Source of the DNA: Gehongia tenuis
Lineage (GTDB): Bacteria; Bacillota; Clostridia; Christensenellales; NSJ-53
Length of the DNA stretch: 64,000 bases
Direction of reading: 5' to 3'
Assembly (NCBI RefSeq): GCF_014384795.1
Contig: NZ_JACRSR010000001.1
Span: 310,001-374,000, forward strand
Shown: one piece after another, positions 51,250-58,557 of the stretch
How the letters are laid out: every line of letters begins with the position of its first letter
How positions within the stretch are numbered: the stretch's first letter is position 1
Translations under genes and position numbers: made by a program
Notes under the pieces: generated by a model
What the model saw: only the letters and a program-made list of their open reading frames with translations
The model's database searches: none
Told to the model about the DNA's origin: nothing

Positions 51250-51362
51250 TGTAAGGGGGGAGCCGGGGGACGGCGGCAGGCCGGGGGCCGCGCTGACGGA
51301 GCGCGGGCGGTACGGACGGCGGCCGAAAGCAGCTAAAAAAAACGCCAGGAGGAGCGGGATCA
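51250..51362. other. GC-rich gap before the chaperone gene
   Basis: About 110 bases of G-rich repeat-like sequence, ending in a GGAGG for the next gene. No gene. Confidence 0.4.
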
Positions 51363-51767
51363 ATGGATCTTCGAGAGTTCTTACAGCGTCATCCGGTGGA
51401 CGATATCCGGGAAAAGGTGGTCGTGGGCGAACGGCTCCGGGACGAGGCGGGCAATCCCCTCGCCTTTGAGATCCGGGCGCTCACTGCGGACGCCTTTGAA
51501 AAGGTCCGCCGCGCCAGCGAACGGCCCGGCCCAAACGGACCGGTGCTGGATGCCAGAAGGTTTACAGAATATCTTGTCATTGAGGGCGTGGCGGCGCCGT
51601 CCTTCCGGGACGCCGAGGCCATGGCGGAACTGTCCTGCTCCACACCGGAGCAGTATCTGGCCAAAACCCTTCTCGCCGGGGAGATTCTCAAACTGTCCGC
51701 CGCCATTCAGCGGCTGTCCGGCTTCGATACCTCCCTGGACGAGGACATTCAAACAGCAAAAAACTGA
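51363..51767 (+). CDS. Tail assembly chaperone (XkdN-like), zero-frame product
   Basis: 134 aa, GGAGGAG upstream. It matches XkdN-type proteins (RDEAGNPLAFEIRALTADAF) that hold the tape-measure protein during tail building. The zero-frame stop at 51765 follows directly on an A_AAA_AAC heptamer, so a fraction of ribosomes should slip -1 into a longer product. Confidence 0.8.
   Translation: MDLREFLQRHPVDDIREKVVVGERLRDEAGNPLAFEIRALTADAFEKVRRASERPGPNGPVLDARRFTEYLVIEGVAAPSFRDAEAMAELSCSTPEQYLAKTLLAGEILKLSAAIQRLSGFDTSLDEDIQTAKN
51758..51764 (+). promoter_or_regulatory. A_AAA_AAC -1 ribosomal frameshift site
   Basis: Canonical X_XXY_YYZ heptamer in the correct frame (GCA AAA AAC TGA), immediately before the zero-frame stop. 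GGCGGTG and CACCCTCGCC downstream can form a stimulating hairpin. Confidence 0.8.
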
Positions 51768-51904
51768 TTCGGGGCGGTGACGGGCTGTCCACCCTCGCCT
51801 GCGCCGCCCTGATTCGATGGGGCTGGGAACCGGGGAAGGTTCTGGCCCTCTCCCAAAGGGAAATCGCCTTCGTGACCGCCGCCCTGCTGCTTCAGGGCGA
51901 TTGA
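51764..51904 (+). CDS. Frameshift extension of the tail assembly chaperone
   Basis: Reading from base 51764 after a -1 slip, the frame is open for 46 codons to TGA at 51902, giving LIRGGDGLSTLACAALIRWG, a W-rich segment, and a C-terminus QREIAFVTAALLLQGD. With the 134-residue zero frame this makes a 180-residue fusion. Tail chaperone pairs (G/GT, P2 E/E') use this strategy in most long-tailed phages. Confidence 0.75.
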   Translation: MIRGGDGLSTLACAALIRWGWEPGKVLALSQREIAFVTAALLLQGD

Positions 51905-52052
51905 GCCGGGGGCCGGAGGGCGGGGCCGGGCGGGCGGTTTGCGGCCGGGGGCCGGGCGAGGGCGCCATCGATACGAAAGTTTGGCAAAATGGGCTGGTGG
52001 GGGAAGGAAACCGGTTGGGTTTCCGGACCCGCGGGCCGAAGGAGGCGGGCAG

Positions 52053-52577
52053 ATGATTTCCACGGATTTGACCTACAGCGACCGGCTGAGCGCGCCGCTT
52101 GCCGCGCTGTCCATGTCCATTGGCGGCGCCATCACCCAGGTTCGGGCGGTGATGGACCTCAAGGCCAGGATGGAAAAAGCGGCGGCGCTGGCGGCTGCGT
52201 CCAAAAACAAGGTGGGTGCGCCTGCGGCGGCCCAGAAGGCGGGCAGCACGCTGGCGGGCATGGTGCAGGCGGCGGCGGGCATGGTGTCCGGTACGAATAA
52301 AAGCGCCGCCCGATCCACGGCATCCGGCAGCGCCAGTACCGCCCGCGCTGCATCGGCCAGCGCCGAGATGGCCAAGGTGTCCTACCAGAGTGAATCGGCC
52401 CAGCTGGCCGAGACTTTGGCCCGGCTGGCCTCCGCTCTGCCCGGCTCCGCCGCGCCGGTGATCCAGGTCACTTTCGGCGACGTCCGGGAAACCGCCGATG
52501 TGGAGGCGGTGGCCGACGCCCTCACCGCCCGGCTCTCCCAGGAACTGAACGCTTCGGCAAGGGGGTTGTATCTGTAA
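52053..52577 (+). CDS. Short tape-measure candidate (XkdO position)
   Basis: 174 aa, AAGGAGG before the ATG. It occupies the tape-measure position (after the chaperone, before LysM/XkdP). The middle (about 25-125) is Ala/Ser/Lys-rich and helical, while the C-terminus PVIQVTFGDVRETADVEAVA matches the usual tape-measure ending. XkdO is over 1,000 residues, so this would specify a very short tail (about 25 nm by the usual 1.5 angstroms per residue, an inference). Confidence 0.6.
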   Translation: MISTDLTYSDRLSAPLAALSMSIGGAITQVRAVMDLKARMEKAAALAAASKNKVGAPAAAQKAGSTLAGMVQAAAGMVSGTNKSAARSTASGSASTARAASASAEMAKVSYQSESAQLAETLARLASALPGSAAPVIQVTFGDVRETADVEAVADALTARLSQELNASARGLYL

Positions 52578-53299
52578 TGGAAAAGATCTACATGGCCGCG
52601 GGCAGCTTCGCCTTTGAACTGCCGGTGCTGCCCGAGAGCCTCAGCATCACCGTGCCCGGCGCAAACGAGCGTTTCGATACCGCCGAATCCTATCAGGGCA
52701 CCCTGTTCAAGTGGCACAAGAACCGTCAGCTCACGCTGAAGGGCGTCTTTCCGGGCGAGGGCGATCCCTATGTGGAAAACGGTTATTCGCCTGAATATTA
52801 TGTAAATGCAATTCAGGGATGGATGGAAGCCTTTACACCTGTAAAACTCAACTGGACAGGCGGCGCTATCGATGTGTATATGACGGTCACTGTAGAAAAT
52901 TTTACGTACACCGAAGAGGGCGGCATGCCCGGCACGCTCAGCTACGAGATGGATCTGGTGGAATACAGGAAATTGGCGGCGCCTCAGGTGAACACCGGGT
53001 CCCTTTCCCTTGAGATCCAAAATGCGCTGACGGCGGAGCTTGGCGCCAACACCTCCGGCATCACCGGAAGCGTCACCGGGGAGGGCGGCTCGGGATCGGG
53101 GAGCACGGCCGCGCCGCCGCGGGAGGACAACCGCACCATTCCCGAGACCTACACCCTGGTGAAGGGGGACTGCCTTTGGTCCATCGCCCGGCGCTTCTAC
53201 GGCGACGGCACGAAGTACAAGGCGATCCAGACCCTGAACAACATCCCCAATTCCAAGCTGAACAGCCTGCCCATCGGGCTGGTGATCCGGCTGCCCTAG
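52577..53299 (+). CDS. LysM-containing tail hub protein (XkdP-like)
   Basis: 240 aa. N-terminal beta domain (about 10-140) and C-terminal LysM (TYTLVKGDCLWSIARRFYG, residues about 190-238), which binds peptidoglycan at the baseplate. TAATG overlap with the preceding gene. A run of about 150 bases (52770-52920) is clearly lower in G+C than its surroundings. Confidence 0.85.
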   Translation: MEKIYMAAGSFAFELPVLPESLSITVPGANERFDTAESYQGTLFKWHKNRQLTLKGVFPGEGDPYVENGYSPEYYVNAIQGWMEAFTPVKLNWTGGAIDVYMTVTVENFTYTEEGGMPGTLSYEMDLVEYRKLAAPQVNTGSLSLEIQNALTAELGANTSGITGSVTGEGGSGSGSTAAPPREDNRTIPETYTLVKGDCLWSIARRFYGDGTKYKAIQTLNNIPNSKLNSLPIGLVIRLP

Positions 53300-53309
53300 G
53301 AGGTGAACC

Positions 53310-54245
53310 ATGGAACTGTATTGGGAGCCCAAAGGCGGCGGCGTATTTGAGCTGACGCCGGTGGCGGGGGACGTGAAGTGGTTCTCCTCGGCGGCGGGCC
53401 AGGCGGGCTACGTGGAGTTTGAGATGATGAAGGGGGCGGCGGACCTGCGGACCGGGGACGGCATCCGGCTGGCGCTGTCCGGCGCCGACCGGTTCCTGGG
53501 ACGGGTGTTCACCCTCACGGCGGGCCCGGACCGGGTGAAGGTGCGGGCATATGATCAGCTGCGGTATCTCTTGCAGAAGTACAGCTACACCTTCACCGGC
53601 GTGACGGCCTCGGCCATGCTGAGGGCCATGGCCCGGGATTTCCGGCTGGCGGTGGGCGCCGTGGCGGACACGGGCTATGTGTTCGCCAAGTTTGCCGCCG
53701 ATGGGCAGAGCCTTCTGGATATGATGCTCTCCGCGCTGAAACAGACCCGGGAGAACACCGGCAGGCTGTTCGTGCTGGGGGATGAGGCGGGGCGGCTCAC
53801 CCTCACCGACTGCCGGAACCGGATCCGGCCCTTTGCCCTGTCGGCGGCCCACAACCTGACCGACTACTCCGACGTTCATACCATAGATGAAAGTGCTTAC
53901 ACCAAGTTTGAGATCAGCCGCACCGCGGGCTCGGGACGGGAGGTCAGAACGCTGGTGAACGCTCCGGCCATGGACCGCTTCGGCGTGCTGCTTTGGACGG
54001 GCAGCGCCGGCAGTGAGGAGAGCGCCGCGGTGATGGACAGCCGTCTGAGGCAGGCGGAGCGGCGCTACGCCAGGGAGCACCGGAGCTTCTCCTGCGAGGG
54101 CGCCGGGGAGGATGTGCGCGCCGGCGACGTGGTGGCGGTGATGGCGGCCGGCGAGACCCGGCCCTATCTGATCGCCTCCGTGCGCCATGCCTTTGCCGGC
54201 GGCGCCCGGCACACCATGAAGCTGGAGCTGGAAAGATTCGCCTGA
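53310..54245 (+). CDS. Late-control-D/XkdQ-like tail hub protein
   Basis: 311 aa. Contains VKVRAYDQLRYLLQKYSYTF and FAADGQSLLDMMLSALKQT typical of XkdQ proteins, which build the tail hub. GGAGG upstream. Confidence 0.8.
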   Translation: MELYWEPKGGGVFELTPVAGDVKWFSSAAGQAGYVEFEMMKGAADLRTGDGIRLALSGADRFLGRVFTLTAGPDRVKVRAYDQLRYLLQKYSYTFTGVTASAMLRAMARDFRLAVGAVADTGYVFAKFAADGQSLLDMMLSALKQTRENTGRLFVLGDEAGRLTLTDCRNRIRPFALSAAHNLTDYSDVHTIDESAYTKFEISRTAGSGREVRTLVNAPAMDRFGVLLWTGSAGSEESAAVMDSRLRQAERRYAREHRSFSCEGAGEDVRAGDVVAVMAAGETRPYLIASVRHAFAGGARHTMKLELERFA

Positions 54246-54251
54246 CCCGGG

Positions 54252-54372
54252 CCGGAATGCCATCGGGCAGTGGGGACGAGAGCTGAAGCGTGGCAGAGAA
54301 GGCCGACAGGCCGGGCAGTGGGGATGGGAGCCGGAATGCCATCGGGCTGTGGGGACGAAAGCTGAAGCATGG
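54252..54372. repeat. 79-bp direct repeat
   Basis: CCGGAATGCCATCGGGC begins at 54252 and 54331; the unit ends in GCTGAAGC(G/A)TGGCA. A start codon for the next gene lies near the end of the second copy. Confidence 0.75.
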
Positions 54373-54398
54373 CAAAGTCAAAAAAGGCGGGGATAAAA

Positions 54399-54653
54399 AT
54401 GCTGGAAGTGATCAAGGGATGCGTGGAAGGTATGCTGGAGGCCAAGGCGCTGAGCCAGGCCGTCACCGGCGAGGTGACCCTGGCCTCGCCGCTGACGGTG
54501 AAGGTGGAGCAGCATCTGGTGCTCTCCGGCCCTTTCCTGACGATGACCGAGCGGGCGGCGTCGCTGGCGCTCAAGGCGGGCGACTGGGTGCTGATGCTCC
54601 GGGCCCAGGGCGGCCAGGACTACTACGTGCTGGACCGAATCGAGAGGGGGTAG
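54399..54653 (+). CDS. XkdR-like (DUF2577) baseplate protein
   Basis: 84 aa. Helix MLEVIKGCVEGMLEAK followed by strands ending DYYVLDRIERG match DUF2577. I prefer ATG 54399 (GGCGGGG upstream) over ATG 54369, which lies inside a repeat copy. Confidence 0.7.
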   Translation: MLEVIKGCVEGMLEAKALSQAVTGEVTLASPLTVKVEQHLVLSGPFLTMTERAASLALKAGDWVLMLRAQGGQDYYVLDRIERG

Positions 54654-54659
54654 GGGATC

Positions 54660-55007
54660 TTGTGGAAAACCTTCAAGCTGGACTTTGAAAAGGGCCGGGC
54701 GGCGGGCATCATCGACGGCGAGGAAGCCCTGAAGCAGGCGGTGGGCCTCGCTCTGGCGGTGCCGCGGTACCGCTACGCCATCTATTCGCCGGACTATGGC
54801 AGCGAGCTGGAATCCCTCATCGGCGGCGGACGGGCCTACGGCGCGGCCCAGATCCCGGGGATGGTGGAGGATGCGCTGCTGGCGGATCCCCGCATCCAGG
54901 CGGTGGAGAACCTGACCCTGGTGGAGAACGGCAGCGAGTTCCTCGTGTCCTTCGCGGTGAAGGCGGACTCCGGCCGGCAAGAAATGGAGGTATCGGTGAA
55001 TGTATGA
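54660..55007 (+). CDS. XkdS-like (DUF2634) baseplate protein
   Basis: 115 aa. WKTFKLDF, then EALKQAVGLALAVPRYRYAIYSPDYGSELESLIG is the DUF2634/XkdS signature of a lysozyme-related wedge protein. TTG start. Overlaps the next gene by eight bases. Confidence 0.85.
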   Translation: MWKTFKLDFEKGRAAGIIDGEEALKQAVGLALAVPRYRYAIYSPDYGSELESLIGGGRAYGAAQIPGMVEDALLADPRIQAVENLTLVENGSEFLVSFAVKADSGRQEMEVSVNV

Positions 55008-56055
55008 AGCCATGAACTATGAAACCCTGCTGGAGCGGATGCTGGCCCGGGTGGAGGGCCTGGACACGTCGGAGGGATCGGTGGTCATGACGGCGCTGGC
55101 TCCGGCGGCGGCGCTGCTGGCTCAGGCCTATATGGACCTGGACACGGCCATCAATCTCTCCTTCGCCGATACCGCCGACGGCGAATACCTGGAGCGGCGG
55201 GCAAAGGAGCTGGGCATTGCGCGCTCCCCCGCCACCAAGGCCGTGTGCATCGCAAGCTTTCTGGACAGCGCCGGTCTGGCGGCCGGGGTGGACATCGGCA
55301 GCCGCTGGAACGGCGGCGAGGTGAACTACCGGGTGATCGAGGCCGTGAGCGGCGGCTACCGCGTGGAATGCGAGACGGCGGGCACGGTGGGCAATGGTAC
55401 GGGCCCCCTCTCGCCAGTGGACTATGCGCCGGGCGTGGCCAGCGCGGCCATCACCGCCGTGGAGAGCGCCGGCAAGGATGTGGAAAGCGACGAGGACCTG
55501 CGGAAACGTTACTTTGACCGGCTGACCGCCTTCCCCTTCGCCGGCAACTACACCGCCTACCGGGAGATGTGCGAGGCCCAAAAGGGCGTCACCGGCTGCC
55601 GGCTGGAGACGCCGAACACCGCCAACGGTGCGGTTAACATATTCCTGATCGGCGAAAACTATCTGCCCGCCGGAAGCGGGGTGGTCTCGGCGGTGCAGGA
55701 CGTGTTCACCGATAACCGGAACGGCCTTGGGCTGGCGCCGGTGGGCCATCTGGTGACGGTGGCGGCGGCCGGGAGCTTGGAGGTCGCCCTCTCGGCAGCC
55801 CTCACGCTGGAGGCGGACGCCGATGAGACGGCGGTGAAGGCGGCGGCCCAGGCGGCCTACGAGAACTATCTTCTGGAGCTGCGCCAGGACTGGAGCGAGC
55901 GGGCGGCGGTGGTCCGGGTGGCCCAGGTGACGCTGAAGCTGCTGCAGGTGCCGGGGGTGACGGACGTGTCCGACGTGAAGCTGAACAACGGAACGGTCAA
56001 CATAACCCTTGACAACCACACGGTGCCGGTGACGGGAGGTGTGAGCTTTGTTTGA
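55000..56055 (+). CDS. Baseplate J-like wedge protein (XkdT-like)
   Basis: 351 aa. DTADGEYLERRAKELGI and DEDLRKRYFDRLTAFPFAGN are the family's hallmarks. It forms wedges of the contractile baseplate. Overlaps XkdS-like gene. Confidence 0.9.
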   Translation: MYEAMNYETLLERMLARVEGLDTSEGSVVMTALAPAAALLAQAYMDLDTAINLSFADTADGEYLERRAKELGIARSPATKAVCIASFLDSAGLAAGVDIGSRWNGGEVNYRVIEAVSGGYRVECETAGTVGNGTGPLSPVDYAPGVASAAITAVESAGKDVESDEDLRKRYFDRLTAFPFAGNYTAYREMCEAQKGVTGCRLETPNTANGAVNIFLIGENYLPAGSGVVSAVQDVFTDNRNGLGLAPVGHLVTVAAAGSLEVALSAALTLEADADETAVKAAAQAAYENYLLELRQDWSERAAVVRVAQVTLKLLQVPGVTDVSDVKLNNGTVNITLDNHTVPVTGGVSFV

Positions 56056-56626
56056 GCCGAGGACGGTCATGGAGCACTGGCCGGAGATGTTCCGGGAGCT
56101 GACGGAGTTTCAGGCCCTGGCGGATGCGCTGGACCCGGAGTTCTCCGCCCTCGGCGCGGCGATCGATGATTTCCTCGCGGCCCAGTTCATCGAGACGGCT
56201 CCGGAGTGGGCGGTGCGGCGGCGGGAGGAGATGCTGGAGCTTCTGCCCTCCACCGACATGGACTACCGCAAAAAGCGGCTGTCCACCTGCTGGGGCGCTC
56301 CGCCGCCCTACAACCTCGCGTCCATCACCGCCGTGCTGGAACGGCTGGTGGGGGCGGGCAAGGTGAACATGTCGCTGCTCAACCGCACCCTCACGCTGGA
56401 GCTCGGCCCGCAGAATCCCGGCGAGATGTCCCAGGCCATCGCCACCGTGCGGGAGATGGTTCCGGCCAACGTGCTGGTCCGGGTCATGCCCACGGCGGTC
56501 ACCCGCATCACGCCGCACTTCACCATCACGCTCACCCAGACCCTGCCCATGGCCCTCGGCCGCTGGGCCCTCGGGGAATACGCCTTTACCGGCAAGCGGG
56601 AAACGAAGGAGGTAGAATACATTTGA
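56048..56626 (+). CDS. XkdU-like (DUF2313) tail protein
   Basis: 192 aa, TTG start, overlap of eight bases with the baseplate J gene. WPEMFRELTEFQALADALDPE and RLSTCWGAPPPYNL fit DUF2313/YmfQ proteins linking baseplate and fibres. Confidence 0.85.
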   Translation: MFEPRTVMEHWPEMFRELTEFQALADALDPEFSALGAAIDDFLAAQFIETAPEWAVRRREEMLELLPSTDMDYRKKRLSTCWGAPPPYNLASITAVLERLVGAGKVNMSLLNRTLTLELGPQNPGEMSQAIATVREMVPANVLVRVMPTAVTRITPHFTITLTQTLPMALGRWALGEYAFTGKRETKEVEYI

Positions 56627-56910
56627 TTACCGATCTGCTGCGGGAGGAGCTCTCCCGCCGAATGAACAGCACCGTCTCCCAGCCCAAGGTGAACGGCCAG
56701 TTCATGACGAACTACACCAACGCGCTGATTGAAAGCAATACCGCCTTTCGGCAGACCATCACCCTGCCGGACAACTTCGGCACCATCGAAAGCCTGCAGA
56801 TTCAGGACGGCGTGGAGCAGGACCTGGCCACCTTCACCCTGTTTGCCCCCCAGGTGGAGGGCACGCTGGTGAAACTGGTCTTTGAAATGCGCATCGAGGA
56901 GGCGATTTGA
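56623..56910 (+). CDS. Small phage tail-region protein
   Basis: 95 aa, TTG start with AAGGAGGT upstream, overlapping the XkdU-like stop. Helix ITDLLREELSRRMNS then strands. No family recognised; position suggests a fibre-associated role. Confidence 0.55.
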   Translation: MITDLLREELSRRMNSTVSQPKVNGQFMTNYTNALIESNTAFRQTITLPDNFGTIESLQIQDGVEQDLATFTLFAPQVEGTLVKLVFEMRIEEAI

Positions 56911-56911
56911 C

Positions 56912-57340
56912 ATGGCAGTAAAAACGGACTGGGCGGCGAGCGAAGTGGTCACCGCCGCCGATTTCAATGATCTATCGGCGAAAGCCCTCGCCGTGGACAC
57001 CCATACCCACAACGGTACGAACGGCGTGAAATTGGATTATGGAAACTTGACCAATACGCCGGACTGTATTGTAAAATCAGGGGATCAGACGGTGGAAGGG
57101 GCGCTTACGCTGGATAATCTTCTGTTAACCCTATCCGGCGCTGAATCGAGCACCGCCGCCTTTTCCGGCTCCGCCCTCACGCTGCTTTCCCAGGTCAGCG
57201 CCTACAGCTACGGCGAGGGGAGGATCGGGCTCAAGGCCGGGGAACTGCCCTCCGGGGCGGCGTCCTCCGGCGCGGCGGATCTCACCGCCCTTCTCGCTCT
57301 TTTGATCGAGGCGGTGAAGGAACTTGGCGGAGCTCAGTGA
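56912..57340 (+). CDS. Short tail-fibre-like protein
   Basis: 142 aa. DWAASEVVTAADFNDLSAKA followed by THTHNGTNGVKLDYGNLTNT is typical of the N-terminal shaft of fibre proteins. It is much shorter than normal fibres and has no receptor-binding tip that I can recognise. Low G+C patch near 57010-57130. Confidence 0.6.
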   Translation: MAVKTDWAASEVVTAADFNDLSAKALAVDTHTHNGTNGVKLDYGNLTNTPDCIVKSGDQTVEGALTLDNLLLTLSGAESSTAAFSGSALTLLSQVSAYSYGEGRIGLKAGELPSGAASSGAADLTALLALLIEAVKELGGAQ

Positions 57341-57632
57341 ACGGATGGCCGCGCAGGAGCGGGAAGTGATCGGCATGGGCCGGGAGATCAAGGAGATCAA
57401 GGGGCGGCTGCTCCGGCAGGATGAACTGCTCTCGGAGCTGATGAGCCTGCGGACGGATCTGGGCGTGCTCAGGGAGCGGATGGACTATATAATAGAAGAC
57501 ATCGAAAAAAACGCCCGGCGGGTGGAGGCCATGGACGCGGTGCCCAAAAAACGCTGGGAACAGCTCGTCCTTTCCATGATCTCCGCCCTCACCGCCGCCC
57601 TCGCCGGATACTTTTTCGGCCGCGGCGGCTGA
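57324..57632 (+). CDS. XhlA-type hemolysin/holin partner
   Basis: 102 aa, TTG start within the preceding gene. Coiled-coil part (about 10-75) and one C-terminal helix (MISALTAALAGYFFG), the XhlA layout; in PBSX it works with the holin XhlB. Confidence 0.75.
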   Translation: MAELSERMAAQEREVIGMGREIKEIKGRLLRQDELLSELMSLRTDLGVLRERMDYIIEDIEKNARRVEAMDAVPKKRWEQLVLSMISALTAALAGYFFGRGG

Positions 57633-57790
57633 CAGGGCCCCGGCGGCCGACGCCGGCTGGGGGACCTCGACTGGCCCCAGCGGCCGATGCCGGCCGGGAG
57701 GCCTCGACTGGCCCGGCGGCCGATGCCCGTGCCGGGGGCCCGGCCGGCCTCCACCGGCCCGCGCAAGGCGCCGCCCGTGACATGTTTTGA
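57633..57790. repeat. Short tandem repeats before the holin gene
   Basis: CTCGACTGGCCC-GCGGCCGATGCC repeats at about 57666 and 57713; no gene. Confidence 0.65.
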
Positions 57791-57841
57791 CCTCCGCCGT
57801 CATAATCTTTAAAGGGATTAACCGTGAAGGAGGTCGGCGTG

Positions 57842-58138
57842 ATGGAGATGGATTTAATGGAGTATTTGGTTTCACAGGCGCTGGTGCTGGTGCCCGCCCT
57901 GTGGGTGATCGGGGCCATGATCAAAAGGATTCCCCGGGCGCCCCACTGGGTGATACCCTTTGTGCTCCTGGTGCTGGGCATCGTGGGCGCGGGACTCATC
58001 CTCGGGTTCAGCGTTGAGAGCGTCCTGCAGGGCATCATCGCGGCGGGCGTGGCCGTGTTCGGGCACCAGCTCGTCAAGCAGGCGGCGGAAGCCTCCAGCC
58101 AGACCGTGGTCATCAAGGCCAACAAAAACCGGAACTGA
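57842..58138 (+). CDS. Phage holin-family protein
   Basis: 98 aa. Two helices (VSQALVLVPALWVIGAMI and HWVIPFVLLVLGIVGAGLIL), then an amphipathic part and KANKNRN tail. AAGGAGG eight bases before ATG. No endolysin gene follows, so the lysis cassette is incomplete within this element. Confidence 0.7.
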   Translation: MEMDLMEYLVSQALVLVPALWVIGAMIKRIPRAPHWVIPFVLLVLGIVGAGLILGFSVESVLQGIIAAGVAVFGHQLVKQAAEASSQTVVIKANKNRN

Positions 58139-58325
58139 TCCGGGGCAAATCAGGCTGGGAAACCGGGAGAACCAGAAGGGGCGGGCGAAAGCGCCTGGAA
58201 GGGCCGCCCCTTTTCCACAGCGGATTTGGGGACAGGCCCGGCGCTTTTTCGGACAGGCCCGGCGGTCCGGCCTGAATTCCCGCCCGGCCGCCATCGGGGC
58301 TTTCACCATGAAAACAGGCCGTCGG
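58139..58325. other. Gap between prophage and htrA
   Basis: About 190 GC-rich bases with no gene or clear att site. Confidence 0.4.
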
Positions 58326-58358
58326 GGACATAAATTGTTCACAGAAGATGTATAAAAG
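58326..58358 (+). promoter_or_regulatory. 11-bp direct repeats upstream of htrA
   Basis: GGACATAAATT, GTTCACAGAAG, ATGTATAAAAG. The 14-base core CATAAATTGTTCAC is identical to that before the mini-lipoprotein at 35977. A TGCCATAGT extended -10 at about 58381 would place the sites next to a weak -35, the layout of an activated promoter. Confidence 0.6.
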
Positions 58359-58409
58359 CCGCGATTTTGTGTCACACTCATGCCATAGTGCGGGGCTATC
58401 CTAAACTTG

Positions 58410-58520
58410 TCAAAGGGAAGGAGCGAAGCGAGTTCCCCAAACCCAGAGGGTCAAAGGGAAGGAGCGAAGCGAGTTCCCCAAACCCAGAGGGTCAAAGGGA
58501 AGGAGCGAAGCGGCTTCCCG
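58410..58520. repeat. 41-bp tandem repeat in the htrA leader
   Basis: TCAAAGGGAAGGAGCGAAGC begins at 58410, 58451 and 58492; the third copy diverges. Each full copy can fold (GGGAA/TTCCC around GCGAAGCG). Confidence 0.85.
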
Positions 58521-58557
58521 GGACCATGGAAAGATGACAAGCAAGGAGGCATCCGCA

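Larger units (their letters stand above)
38028..58138. mobile_element. PBSX/Xkd-type prophage or tailocin-like element
   Basis: Gene order matches Bacillus PBSX: repressor, replication protein, Xpf-like activator, small and large terminase, portal, capsid, XkdH/I/J-like connectors, sheath (XkdK), tube (XkdM), chaperone (XkdN), tape-measure candidate, XkdP/Q/R/S/T/U, fibre-like proteins, XhlA and holin. No integrase, maturation protease, MuF-like head protein or endolysin is seen, and no att sites are evident. Ends are set by the repressor terminator and the last holin-like gene. Confidence 0.85.
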
